A DNA stretch of 64,000 nucleotides from Eubacterium sp. (GCA_017539165.1 JAFYHN010000005.1:1-64000), one strand, 5' to 3'; shown: positions 1 to 7,741, counted from the first letter of the stretch. The notes: generated by a model not told the origin, from the sequence alone. Numbers and translations are program-made.

Positions 1-759
1 CTTACATATGGTGGATCACTTGCTCGTACAGAGGCTACAGGTTATGGTCTTCTTTACCTCACAGAGGAAATGGTTAAGTGCCATGGCGATAAGATGGAAG
101 GTAAGGTAGTTGCAATATCTGGTTCAGGTAACGTTGCTATCTACGCTACAGAGAAGGCTCAGCAGCTTGGAGCTAAAGTTGTTACAGTTTCAGATTCAAC
201 AGGTTGGATCTATGATGAAGAAGGAATCGACGTTGCACTTCTTAAAGAAGTTAAGGAAGTTAAGAGAGCACGTCTTACAGAGTATGCTGCAGCTCGTCCA
301 TCAGCTAAGTACTTCGAGAAGAAGAACGGTGAGCACGGTGTATGGCAGTACAAGGTAGATATCGCTCTTCCATGTGCTACACAGAACGAGCTTGATCTTG
401 AGGATGCTAAGATGCTTGTTGCTAATGGTGTTCAGTACGTAGCAGAAGGTGCTAACATGCCTACAACAATCGAAGCTACAGAGTACTTCCAGAAGAACAA
501 CGTACCTTTCGTTGGTGGTAAGGCTGCTAACGCAGGTGGTGTTGCTACATCAGCACTTGAGATGAGCCAGAACTCAGAGAGACTTTCATGGACATTCGAA
601 GAAGTTGATGCAAGACTTAAGAACATCATGGTTGGTATCTATCACAACATCGATGATGCAGCTAAAGAGTACGGTATGGAAGGCAACTATGTTGCAGGTG
701 CTAACATCGCCGGATTCAAGAAGGTTGTTGATGCAATGATCGCTCAGGGTGTTTGCTAA
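1..759 (+). CDS. gdhA: NADP-type glutamate dehydrogenase, C-terminal part (5' cut by window edge)
   Basis: The frame is open from base 1 and begins inside the protein with TYGGSLARTEATGYG, the conserved segment of hexameric glutamate dehydrogenases, so the true start lies upstream of the window. The enzyme reductively aminates 2-oxoglutarate to glutamate in the cytoplasm, the main ammonium-assimilation route in many rumen and gut Firmicutes. The Rossmann fingerprint AISGSGNVAIYATEKAQQLG follows, then the C-terminal AEGANMPTT and VGGKAANAGGVATSALEMSQN motifs typical of the GdhA family. The C terminus (VVDAMIAQGVC) is complete. Codon use is strongly biased, as in highly expressed genes. A strong terminator follows at once. 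The last 33 bp recur at 5666-5698. Confidence 0.97.
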   Translation, partial: LTYGGSLARTEATGYGLLYLTEEMVKCHGDKMEGKVVAISGSGNVAIYATEKAQQLGAKVVTVSDSTGWIYDEEGIDVALLKEVKEVKRARLTEYAAARPSAKYFEKKNGEHGVWQYKVDIALPCATQNELDLEDAKMLVANGVQYVAEGANMPTTIEATEYFQKNNVPFVGGKAANAGGVATSALEMSQNSERLSWTFEEVDARLKNIMVGIYHNIDDAAKEYGMEGNYVAGANIAGFKKVVDAMIAQGVC

Positions 760-760
760 T
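728..760 (+). repeat. Left copy of 33-bp direct repeat: 3' end of gdhA
   Basis: The last ten sense codons, the stop codon and one further base of gdhA match 5666-5698 at 32 of 33 positions. The only difference is T750 versus C5688, which is silent. Together the copies bracket a two-gene segment, as expected for an element that integrates into the 3' end of a gene and restores the reading frame. Confidence 0.85.
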
Positions 761-790
761 AACAAACCTAATATAGTATAAGAACTATTC

Positions 791-827
791 AAATCCCGTA
801 AGCCGGTGCTTACGGGATTTTTTCTGT
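791..827 (+). terminator. Intrinsic terminator of gdhA
   Basis: A perfect 13-bp stem (AAATCCCGTAAGC, 791-803, with GCTTACGGGATTT, 808-820) closes a four-base CGGT loop and runs into a T tract. A degraded relative (shared CCCGTAAGC half) lies after the second gdhA-end copy at 5732-5767. Confidence 0.92.
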
Positions 828-922
828 TAAGCAAAAGATTATATGTTACAATTAGTTTGTGTTGTATCAATGGTTTCTGGAAGAATTAAGTTGTATTGTC
901 ATAAAATGATGAGGGTATTAGA

Positions 923-3874
923 TTGAATATTGAATCATACAATCTCGATTCGTTAAGAGATTTGGTTAGGAAATTACAAAAAGAAAATAATGAATTAAAA
1001 GATATATTATTGAAGAATGACATTCCTTTTGCTTCGGGAGATGTTTTTGAAAGTATTATCGAAGATCATTCAGAATATGATCCCGATCAGGGAGAACGGA
1101 TTGTTTCCAGATGGATTACAGACGAAATGGTAAAGCTCTTTTATTCCGTGTTCTGGGGAAGAGAAGATGTCTTTGCAAAGAGAGGAAAGAACGGAGGATA
1201 TTTTCCTCAATGTGAGAATTTTTGGAAGGATACGTTATGTCCAAAGAAGAATAATAGTAAATTCAAATGTGATGATTGTGAAAATAGACATTGGAAAAGA
1301 CTTGAGCTTTATCATGTAAGAAATCATCTGTTTGGTTATAAAGAAGATGGATCAGATGTAATTGGAGTGTATCCACTTTACGAAGATGGAACATGCAGAT
1401 TTATCGTATATGATTTTGATAATCATGAGAAAGGGTCTGAACAGACTGATTTTGCAAATACTGATAACGAGTGGCAGGATGAAGTTAATGCTTTAAGAGA
1501 AATATGTGAATCAAACGGTATTAGGCCATTGGTTGAGCGTTCTCGTTCAGGTAGAGGAGCACATGTTTGGATTTCGTTTTCAGAACCTGTAAATGCAGGT
1601 CTGGCGAGAAATTTTGGTTTTATGCTTCTTGATAAAGGTATGATGTCATATAACCTTAAAACATTCAAATATTATGACAGAATGTATCCTTGTCAGGATA
1701 ATGCAAATAGCCTTGGGAATCTTATAGCTTTACCTCTTCAAGGTCGTGCTTTGAAGAATGGTAATAGTGCATTTGTTGATGCCAATTGGAATGCTTACCC
1801 TGACCAGTGGTCAGAATTACTTGATTTATCGAGACGTCTTTCATTGAATGATATTATGTATTATATGGAAAAGTGGCAGGCAGAGATAGCTCAAGGTAGA
1901 GGTTTTGCTACGATTGACAATAGTATAAAAAGAGTAAAGCCATGGAAGAAGCGAGAGTCGTTTATAAGTAATGATGTAGTAGGGAAAATGCATATTACTT
2001 TATCGGATGGTATATATGTAGATGCTCTTAATCTTGCGCCAAGACTGCAAAACCAAATAAGAAGTCTTGCAGCATTTGATAATCCGGAGTTTTATAAAAG
2101 ACTTAAGATGAGAAAATCGAATTATTATCAGTTTCAGGCAATTTATCTTGGAAGAGATACGGAGGGGTATATTATCATTCCAAGAGGGCTCCGTGAAGAG
2201 ATAATATCAGAGTGTAAAACTGCAGATATCCCATATGAAATAATAGATGAGCGCGAAAAAGGAATTCCTATTAAGGTTTCATTTAATGGGGAACTTAAGG
2301 AAGAACAACAGATTGCAGTAGATAAAATGCTTTCGTTTGACAACGGAGTGCTCAGTGCTGCAACTGCATTTGGTAAGACTGTTGTATCAAGCTATATCAT
2401 TGCCCAAAGAAAGGTGAATACGTTAATTATTCTTCAGAGTAAAGATTTGTTGGAACAGTGGGTGGAATCTCTTCAGAAATTTCTGGATATAGATGAAGAA
2501 CCGCCGACATATAAGACAAAAACAGGCAGGATTAAAACAAGAGAAAGCGTAATAGGTAGATTATCGGCTGGGAAGGATACATTAACGGGAATAATTGATG
2601 TGGCGATGGTGGGCTCGTTATACGCTAAGGGAAACTATCATAACATGATGAAAAAGTATGGTATGGTAATTATGGATGAGTGCCACCATGTAGCGTCAAG
2701 CACCGGTATGAATGTGATGCAGAATATTAATGCAAGGTATGTATATGGATTTACAGCTACGCCTAAAAGAAGTGATCAGTTGGATAAAGAGATATTCATG
2801 CTTATAGGTCCGATACGTCATTCGTATTCAGCACTCGAAAGGGTTGAAAAACAAGGAATACCACATGTCGTTTATCCAAGATTTACAAGAACAGTCCGAA
2901 TATATGAAGATAAAAATGATCCGACTCCATTGTATAAGCTTATCAGTGGTGATAACGATAGGAATGATATGATCATAGATGATACGCGTTTTGCAGTAAA
3001 GGAAGGACGAACACCTGTTATTCTTACACGTTTCAAAGAACATGCGAAATATTTATATGATAATCTTAAGACTGATGCGGATAAAGTGTATTTGATGTAT
3101 GGTGATAATACAGATAAGGAAAATAGTTCTATACGTAAAGAATTACAACAATTATCGAATGATAATTCACTTATTTTGATTGCGACAGGTCAAAAAATAG
3201 GTGAAGGTTTTGATTTTCCTAGGCTGGATACGCTTATGCTTGCAGCGCCGGTTTCTTTTGATGGTAGGTTAGAACAATATCTGGGACGCCTTAACCGTGA
3301 TTATCCAGGAAAGAAAGAAGTCCAGGTCTATGATTATATAGATTCACATATTGGCATGTTTGAGAAAATGTATTCAAAACGTCTTAGAACATATAGAAAT
3401 GTTGGATTTACTGTTATTACAGATATGATATCAACTAAGCAGACGGCAAACGCAATATACTCATCCGATAATTATATGGATACATTTGAAAGAGATTTAG
3501 TAGAGGCTAATAGTAGAATTATCATATCCAGCCCTGATATACAAATAAACAAGATAGATCGATTCTTAAATCTTATTTCTAAACGCCAGGAAGCGGGTGT
3601 GAGAATTACGGTTATAACAACAAATCCAGACGAAATAAGGTATGGTAGTACAGAGTTTTGTCATAGCATGGTTAATACTATGATTTCAAGCGGAATAGAT
3701 GTAATAACCTTGGATGAGGTGGAGGAACATTTTGCAGTTATAGATGAGACCCTGGTATGGCATGGTGGAATGAACCTTTTAGGGCGTGATGATGTCTGGG
3801 ATAATCTGATGAGGATACATTCAGAGAAGGTTGCATCTGAACTGCTGGAGATAGCGTTGAAGAAGAGAAAATAA
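923..3874 (+). CDS. TOTE-type conflict protein: AEP primase + XPB-like SF2 helicase + PLD-like domain
   Basis: A 983-residue fusion. Residues 9-33 are a short coiled coil and 97-122 hold a four-Cys cluster. An archaeo-eukaryotic primase-like core follows, with the metal-binding pair in VYDFDNHEKG (about 163), RSGRGAHVWISF (about 210) and GNLIALPLQGRALKNG. The helicase has Walker A ATAFGKT (about 480), DECHH (584), GFTATPKR and motif VI QYLGRLNRDYPG (about 785). The C terminus resembles a PLD nuclease half, but reads EEHFAVIDETLVWHGGMN where H-x-K-x4-D-type proteins have HxKFAVID, so the catalytic His and Lys look replaced. This AEP/XPB-like helicase architecture is known from the TOTE systems, thought to act on foreign or mobile DNA; that role here is inference. 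The start is TTG with GAGGG 8 bp upstream, because upstream ATGs in the other frames stop at once. Confidence 0.85.
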   Translation: MNIESYNLDSLRDLVRKLQKENNELKDILLKNDIPFASGDVFESIIEDHSEYDPDQGERIVSRWITDEMVKLFYSVFWGREDVFAKRGKNGGYFPQCENFWKDTLCPKKNNSKFKCDDCENRHWKRLELYHVRNHLFGYKEDGSDVIGVYPLYEDGTCRFIVYDFDNHEKGSEQTDFANTDNEWQDEVNALREICESNGIRPLVERSRSGRGAHVWISFSEPVNAGLARNFGFMLLDKGMMSYNLKTFKYYDRMYPCQDNANSLGNLIALPLQGRALKNGNSAFVDANWNAYPDQWSELLDLSRRLSLNDIMYYMEKWQAEIAQGRGFATIDNSIKRVKPWKKRESFISNDVVGKMHITLSDGIYVDALNLAPRLQNQIRSLAAFDNPEFYKRLKMRKSNYYQFQAIYLGRDTEGYIIIPRGLREEIISECKTADIPYEIIDEREKGIPIKVSFNGELKEEQQIAVDKMLSFDNGVLSAATAFGKTVVSSYIIAQRKVNTLIILQSKDLLEQWVESLQKFLDIDEEPPTYKTKTGRIKTRESVIGRLSAGKDTLTGIIDVAMVGSLYAKGNYHNMMKKYGMVIMDECHHVASSTGMNVMQNINARYVYGFTATPKRSDQLDKEIFMLIGPIRHSYSALERVEKQGIPHVVYPRFTRTVRIYEDKNDPTPLYKLISGDNDRNDMIIDDTRFAVKEGRTPVILTRFKEHAKYLYDNLKTDADKVYLMYGDNTDKENSSIRKELQQLSNDNSLILIATGQKIGEGFDFPRLDTLMLAAPVSFDGRLEQYLGRLNRDYPGKKEVQVYDYIDSHIGMFEKMYSKRLRTYRNVGFTVITDMISTKQTANAIYSSDNYMDTFERDLVEANSRIIISSPDIQINKIDRFLNLISKRQEAGVRITVITTNPDEIRYGSTEFCHSMVNTMISSGIDVITLDEVEEHFAVIDETLVWHGGMNLLGRDDVWDNLMRIHSEKVASELLEIALKKRK

Positions 3875-3955
3875 GTTTATACTATTAGTCCAATGACAGT
3901 ACTGGTGATTCGTGTTATTATAATAATATATTTTATGAGATAAGAGGTAGACAGG

Positions 3956-5548
3956 ATGAGAGCAGAAGACATAATAAGAATGGCTCATGATATTCTGGAT
4001 AAGTGTTCCATTGAAAATGACTACATAGAATATAAGAAATCTGCGTTGATTAAGGATAGTATTCTTAAGACTGCATGTGCATTTGCGAATAATTATATGA
4101 ATCGAGAAATAGGTCTTATATTTATTGGTGTTGAAGAAGAGGATGATAAGGAAACAGGTAGAAAGGCAGTACCGATTCGTCCTATTTCAGGAATAGAAGA
4201 GGCAAAAATAGAAACTACTGAAAATGAGTTAAAATCGCTAATTTCTCACATTCATCCGAAACCAATATATCATCTGTTACAAGATAAAATTGATGATGAG
4301 TTTTACATTATTTTGGCTGTAGAACCAGGATATGATGGACCATACGAAACTGATCAAAGGGCTGAAAAAGATAAGAAGATTAATCTAAAACCGGGTAGAT
4401 ATATACGTGTTAGGAGAGATAGTAGAAAACCTAATAAGCGGGAAGAGTTTGAACTCTTAAAAAAGTTTTCTGATTATCGATTTTCATCGGAATTGAATGA
4501 AACCGCCACTTTAGATGATCTTAATTATGAATATATGAAGGAGTATTTGGTTCAGACTAAAGCAGCCTCAGATATAAGAGAATTATCAAAGATAGATATG
4601 GCAAAAGCGTTGGATTTAATTGATAATTCTGAGTATGGAGGATATCGTGCGAAGAATTTTGCGGTTCTTATGTTTTGCGATAGACCAGAGGATTTTATTC
4701 CTGATGCATATGTTAGAGTGATTCGAGAAATTTCTGGTACAGATAAGATGGAGGCTAGAATTTTTAATGGTCCAGTATGGATACAAGCTCAACAAGTAAG
4801 AGAATACTTCAGAGATTATATACTTTCGACATATACTGTTCGTGAATCAGGTGTATCTGGTGCACATCGTGTGAGTAATTGGCCTTTAGAAATGTTTGAG
4901 GAGTTGGCGACGAATTGCATACTTCATAAGGATTATTCTAAAAATAATTCAATAGAAATAGAAGTTTACCGAGATCAAATAGCATTTATCAATCACAATC
5001 GCCCTATGCCACCTGTGACAATCGAGGATTTAAACGAAAAAACAGTATTTACAGACCGCCAGTATGTTAATGACGAGCTGAAAGAGATGTTTTTTAAGTT
5101 GGATCTTATTCAGTCTTATGGATCTGGAATTAGACGAGCTAAAAAAGCTATGGAAAATAATGGTTCGCCCCAAATTATTTTCAGTCCAGATAATGACATA
5201 GATGATTACACATTAGCAATTGCTCCTATTAATACTGAATTTGCTAGGATTCAGAGTGAGGACCATATTATCAATAAAAATGGCACAGAGAATGGCACAG
5301 AGAATGGCACAGAGAATTTGCCGGATGAAATACGAAACCTTCTTGCTAGGTTCAGTGCTGGTAAGCGTAGTAAGGCTACTGAAATTGCAAAATTGATTCA
5401 TGAGGATAGTCAAATTACAATTGTACGTATGATCCAGATTACAGGGATTAGTGAGCGAACAGTAAAAAGATATTTAAAGGAATTTCAAGAGGCTGGTGCT
5501 CTTCGAAGAGAAGGTAGTGACACAAGTGGTGAATGGATTCTTTTATAA
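3956..5548 (+). CDS. AlbA_2 / GHKL-ATPase regulator with C-terminal winged helix (COG2865 type)
   Basis: A 530-residue protein. Residues about 15-165 form an AlbA_2 (Schlafen-like) domain, with YIEYKKSALIKD followed by ALAVEPG-like and GRYIRVRRDSRKPNKREE segments. About 310-400 is a HATPase_c_4-like module (FEELATNCILHKDYSKNN, then INHNRPMPP and LIQSYGSGIRRAKKAM). Residues 455-530 are a winged helix (ITGISERTVKRYLKEFQEAG). Family members are usually annotated as ATP-dependent transcriptional regulators, and some sit beside defence genes. AGAGG lies 8 bp before the ATG. The 81-bp gap to the helicase gene holds an AT-rich promoter-like stretch, so the two genes need not be one operon. A 12-bp codon repeat at 5279-5314 lies in the linker before the winged helix. 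A function as regulator or partner of the upstream helicase is inferred from position only. Confidence 0.82.
   Translation: MRAEDIIRMAHDILDKCSIENDYIEYKKSALIKDSILKTACAFANNYMNREIGLIFIGVEEEDDKETGRKAVPIRPISGIEEAKIETTENELKSLISHIHPKPIYHLLQDKIDDEFYIILAVEPGYDGPYETDQRAEKDKKINLKPGRYIRVRRDSRKPNKREEFELLKKFSDYRFSSELNETATLDDLNYEYMKEYLVQTKAASDIRELSKIDMAKALDLIDNSEYGGYRAKNFAVLMFCDRPEDFIPDAYVRVIREISGTDKMEARIFNGPVWIQAQQVREYFRDYILSTYTVRESGVSGAHRVSNWPLEMFEELATNCILHKDYSKNNSIEIEVYRDQIAFINHNRPMPPVTIEDLNEKTVFTDRQYVNDELKEMFFKLDLIQSYGSGIRRAKKAMENNGSPQIIFSPDNDIDDYTLAIAPINTEFARIQSEDHIINKNGTENGTENGTENLPDEIRNLLARFSAGKRSKATEIAKLIHEDSQITIVRMIQITGISERTVKRYLKEFQEAGALRREGSDTSGEWILL
5279..5314 (+). repeat. In-frame 12-bp tandem repeat (3 units, AATGGCACAGAG)
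   Basis: Three perfect copies plus a partial fourth encode (NGTE)3-N in the linker between the ATPase-like domain and the winged helix. Because the unit is a multiple of three, copy-number slippage changes linker length without breaking the frame. Confidence 0.95.
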
Positions 5549-5642
5549 ATATCTATATTATAAAAGTGGGAAATAATGGATGATAATTTGTTATAGGTGG
5601 AATTCGTAATACACGCGTAATATACACAACCTCTCAGAACCC

Positions 5643-5663
5643 CAGTGTTTATGCTGAACACTG
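5643..5663. other. Inverted repeat beside the right gdhA-end copy
   Basis: CAGTGTT (5643-5649) and AACACTG (5657-5663) form a perfect 7-bp stem with a 7-base loop, ending 2 bp before the right 33-bp repeat. No T tract follows, so it is not an ordinary terminator. It could be a recombinase-recognition arm of the island. The stretch 5549-5642 holds no gene; a tandem CGTAATACAC / CGTAATATACAC lies at 5605-5627. Confidence 0.45.
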
Positions 5664-5665
5664 AT

Positions 5666-5698
5666 TTGATGCAATGATCGCTCAGGGCGTTTGCTAAT
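5666..5698 (+). repeat. Right copy of the 33-bp gdhA 3'-end repeat
   Basis: This reproduces the last codons and stop of gdhA with one silent change (C5688), but no upstream gdhA sequence. It is therefore an isolated gene-end copy, not a second gene. A terminator-like hairpin resembling that of gdhA follows. It reads as the original gdhA tail displaced by an insertion, or as the far attachment site. Confidence 0.85.
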
Positions 5699-5731
5699 CA
5701 TTAATTGAATAGAATTTAAGATGTGAGATAT

Positions 5732-5767
5732 AGTCCCGTAAGCATTGTGTTTATGGGACTTTTCTTA
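5732..5767 (+). terminator. Terminator-like hairpin after the displaced gdhA tail
   Basis: AGTCCCGTAA (5732-5741) pairs with TTATGGGACT (5751-5760), with one G-U pair, and is followed by TTTCTT. It shares the CCCGTAAGC half with the gdhA terminator at 791-827, which supports common origin of the two gene ends. Confidence 0.65.
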
Positions 5768-5841
5768 TGCTATGGTTTTAATAAAATGACAATAATTGAC
5801 ATTTACAGAAATATATTGTAAGTTTTGTATTAGATTTGATT

Positions 5842-5940
5842 AAGGAGGAAGTTTTTGTATGACCACACCTGAGTTTTGCGCATAGCATTGGCTATAGCGA
5901 TTTAATAAATTAACAAGATTTCGTAATAGCCGATGCTCCC
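5842..5940 (+). other. Structured leader with 8-codon ORF upstream of the CD3324-type gene
   Basis: A very strong ribosome site (AAGGAGGA, 5842-5849) precedes ATG 5859, which opens only MTTPEFCA and a TAG. GCATTGGCTAT (5885-5895) then pairs with ATAGCCGATGC (5926-5936) around a 30-base loop, just before the AGGAGG of the next gene. Read through two stops, the frame continues RFNKLTRFRNSRCSLKEK, so the stretch could also be a decayed coding remnant. A weak promoter-like TTTACA/TTGTAT pair lies at 5802-5830. It is unclear whether this is an attenuator, a small RNA or a relic. Confidence 0.35.
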
Positions 5941-5973
5941 TAAAAGAGAAATAATATTTTAGGAGGCGCAATA

Positions 5974-6252
5974 ATGGGCTATTTGAGAGCGGAGGAAGTA
6001 CTTCCGCGTGAATTAATAGAAATGATCCAACAATATACCGACGGAACAAACATTTACATTCCACGCAGAGAAGAAGTGAAAGTTGGATGGGGTGAGAAAA
6101 ATCAGACCAGACAGATGTTTCGTGAGAGAAACGATTCGATATATAATGCTTATCTTTCAGGATGTAAGATAAAGGATATTTCTAAGAGGTTTTGTTTGTC
6201 GGAGAAAAGCATATGGCGTATTGTTGGTCAGGAAAAGAAAAAAGCGGTTTAA
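5974..6252 (+). CDS. CD3324-family small HTH DNA-binding protein
   Basis: A 92-residue protein with the family's features: an N-terminal MGYLRAEEVLPRELIEMIQQ, the basic patch YIPRREEVKVGWGEKN, and a C-terminal helix-turn-helix (IYNAYLSGCKIKDISKRF then LSEKSIWRIVGQEKK). Length matches the family (about 90). Members are small Mor-like putative transcription factors common in Clostridia; their targets are generally unknown. AGGAGG lies 9 bp before the ATG. It is a single-gene unit ended by the terminator at 6262-6298. Confidence 0.8.
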   Translation: MGYLRAEEVLPRELIEMIQQYTDGTNIYIPRREEVKVGWGEKNQTRQMFRERNDSIYNAYLSGCKIKDISKRFCLSEKSIWRIVGQEKKKAV

Positions 6253-6261
6253 AGCTATTTC

Positions 6262-6298
6262 ATCCCCAAGATAAATAATTCTTGGGGATTCTTTTTTT
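6262..6298 (+). terminator. Intrinsic terminator after the CD3324-type gene
   Basis: ATCCCCAAG (6262-6270) pairs with CTTGGGGAT (6281-6289) and is followed by TCTTTTTTT. Confidence 0.92.
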
Positions 6299-6417
6299 GT
6301 CTCAAGTTTAAATATATTTAAAGATGAGGTTGTTAAAACAGGAATAATAAGATAATGTCATATGGTAGATGATGATGTCTGAATAAATATTATAAAGTTG
6401 AGTAAGGAAAAAATATT

Positions 6418-6870
6418 ATGAGTGAAATAAAATACTTTACATTAAGAGAAAAAACTGAAATGAAGGATGCTGCTGCCTCTTGGTTCAACAGTAAGTGGGG
6501 AGTGCCTAAGGAAGCTTATCTTGAGTGTATGGATTCATACCTCAGCGGTGAAACCGAATATGGTTGGTATATTGCCATGGACGGTGATGCCATCGTAGGA
6601 GGGCTGGGAGTTATAGAAAATGATTTTCACGATAGAAAAGATTTGACACCTAATGTATGTGCTGTATTTACGGAGGAAGAATACCGTGGAAACGGCATCG
6701 CCGGAAATCTACTTAATATGGTAGTAGAAGATTTGAAATCCAAAGGAATATCTCCGGTGTATCTTGTGACAGATCATACAGGATTTTATGAGAGATATGG
6801 TTGGGAATTCTTCTGTATGGCGCAGGGAGACGATGAGCCTGAAATGACCAGACTATACATTCATAGGTGA
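6418..6870 (+). CDS. GNAT-family N-acetyltransferase
   Basis: A 150-residue single-domain acetyltransferase. The acetyl-CoA-binding loop is visible as EEEYRGNGIAGNLLNMVVED (R-x-x-G-x-G/A), preceded by the beta-4 strand NVCAVFT and followed by YLVTDHTGFYERYGWEF, the usual C-terminal FYxxxGF-type motif. It would transfer acetyl from acetyl-CoA to an amine; the acceptor cannot be predicted. AAGGA lies about 10 bp before the ATG. The gene is directly followed by a methyltransferase fragment, so sequence downstream has been rearranged. Confidence 0.88.
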   Translation: MSEIKYFTLREKTEMKDAAASWFNSKWGVPKEAYLECMDSYLSGETEYGWYIAMDGDAIVGGLGVIENDFHDRKDLTPNVCAVFTEEEYRGNGIAGNLLNMVVEDLKSKGISPVYLVTDHTGFYERYGWEFFCMAQGDDEPEMTRLYIHR

Positions 6871-6978
6871 TATGAAGATGATTCGTTTGATCTTGTGATG
6901 TCTTTTGATGCTCCGATTTCCTTTACATATCCGAATAAGGAAAAGATAATCTCTTTGCAAAAGGAGAGATATAGTAAA
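6871..6978 (+). pseudogene. Fragment of a SAM-dependent methyltransferase
   Basis: Directly after the GNAT stop codon the same frame reads YEDDSFDLVMSFDAPISF and TYPNKEKII. This is the motif III/IV region of class I methyltransferases (normally DNSFDLVISFDAP followed by SYTYPN). Neither the SAM-binding GxGxG part nor the C-terminal half is present, and it has no start codon of its own. It is a relic left by a deletion between the GNAT gene and GrpB. Being in frame with the GNAT gene, it would extend that protein if the TGA were read through. Confidence 0.6.
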
Positions 6979-6984
6979 AAAAAT

Positions 6985-7018
6985 AAATCCTGTAAGCTGA
7001 GTGCTTGCAGGATTTTTC
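6985..7018 (+). terminator. Intrinsic terminator after the methyltransferase remnant
   Basis: AAATCCTGTAAGC (6985-6997) pairs with GCTTGCAGGATTT (7003-7015) around TGAGT, with a T run after the stem. It was probably the terminator of the lost methyltransferase gene. Confidence 0.88.
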
Positions 7019-7096
7019 TGTTATAGACAAAATGTATATGGTAGAATAAGGGGTAGTGTGTTGAATATGGAAATAAGAGATTGAAAGGGTTATTTA

Positions 7097-7639
7097 ATGT
7101 CAATTGGGTTAAAGAGGAAAATGGTGGTTTTGGAACCTCATCAAATAGAGTGGGAGACTGAAGGAGAAAAAACGTGCTCTAAGATCAAGGAAATCTTAGG
7201 GGATGATGTGATTGATGTTCAGCATGTTGGAAGTACCTCTATTCGAAGTATATATGCCAAGCCAATCATAGATATAGCAGTTGGTGTCAGGAATTTTTCT
7301 GACATAATGAAACATAATGATGAACTAGCTGAGAATGGAATAATATATCGAAAACAGGATATTCCAGGGCAGCATCTGTATCGAATGGAAGATCTGGATA
7401 ATGATATAGTTACTCATTTCATACATGTTGTAATCTATACTTCTGATGCCTGGAAGAATTATATCAATTTCAGAGATTACCTGAATTCTCATGAAGATGA
7501 CGCAAAGGCATATGAAAAGCTTAAGAAAGATTTGTGGTCAGAGTTTCCGTCAGATCGTGAGTCGTACATTAAAGGGAAAGAAGAACTTGTAAGTGAAATT
7601 TTGGCTAAAGCGTCTAAATGGAGAAAGGCATCTGTTTGA
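7097..7639 (+). CDS. GrpB-family nucleotidyltransferase-like protein (UPF0157)
   Basis: A 180-residue protein with the family signature VQHVGSTSIRSIYAKPIIDI (the GS and D residues of a nucleotidyltransferase-fold active site) and HFIHVVIYTSDAWKNYINFR. GrpB proteins belong to the polymerase-beta-like superfamily and are sometimes fused to dephospho-CoA kinase; their substrate is not established. GAAAGGG lies 7 bp before ATG 7097. The internal ATG 7121 also has an AGAGGA site and would give a 172-residue product closer to the usual family N terminus. Confidence 0.87.
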   Translation: MSIGLKRKMVVLEPHQIEWETEGEKTCSKIKEILGDDVIDVQHVGSTSIRSIYAKPIIDIAVGVRNFSDIMKHNDELAENGIIYRKQDIPGQHLYRMEDLDNDIVTHFIHVVIYTSDAWKNYINFRDYLNSHEDDAKAYEKLKKDLWSEFPSDRESYIKGKEELVSEILAKASKWRKASV

Positions 7640-7741
7640 GATGGTTCTATAAGGGAATCTGATAAAAATATTGTGTGAGTTTAATGACAAAGCATTATAT
7701 TTATGTTAGATTTATTCCATAAGCTCAACAAGGATAATAAA

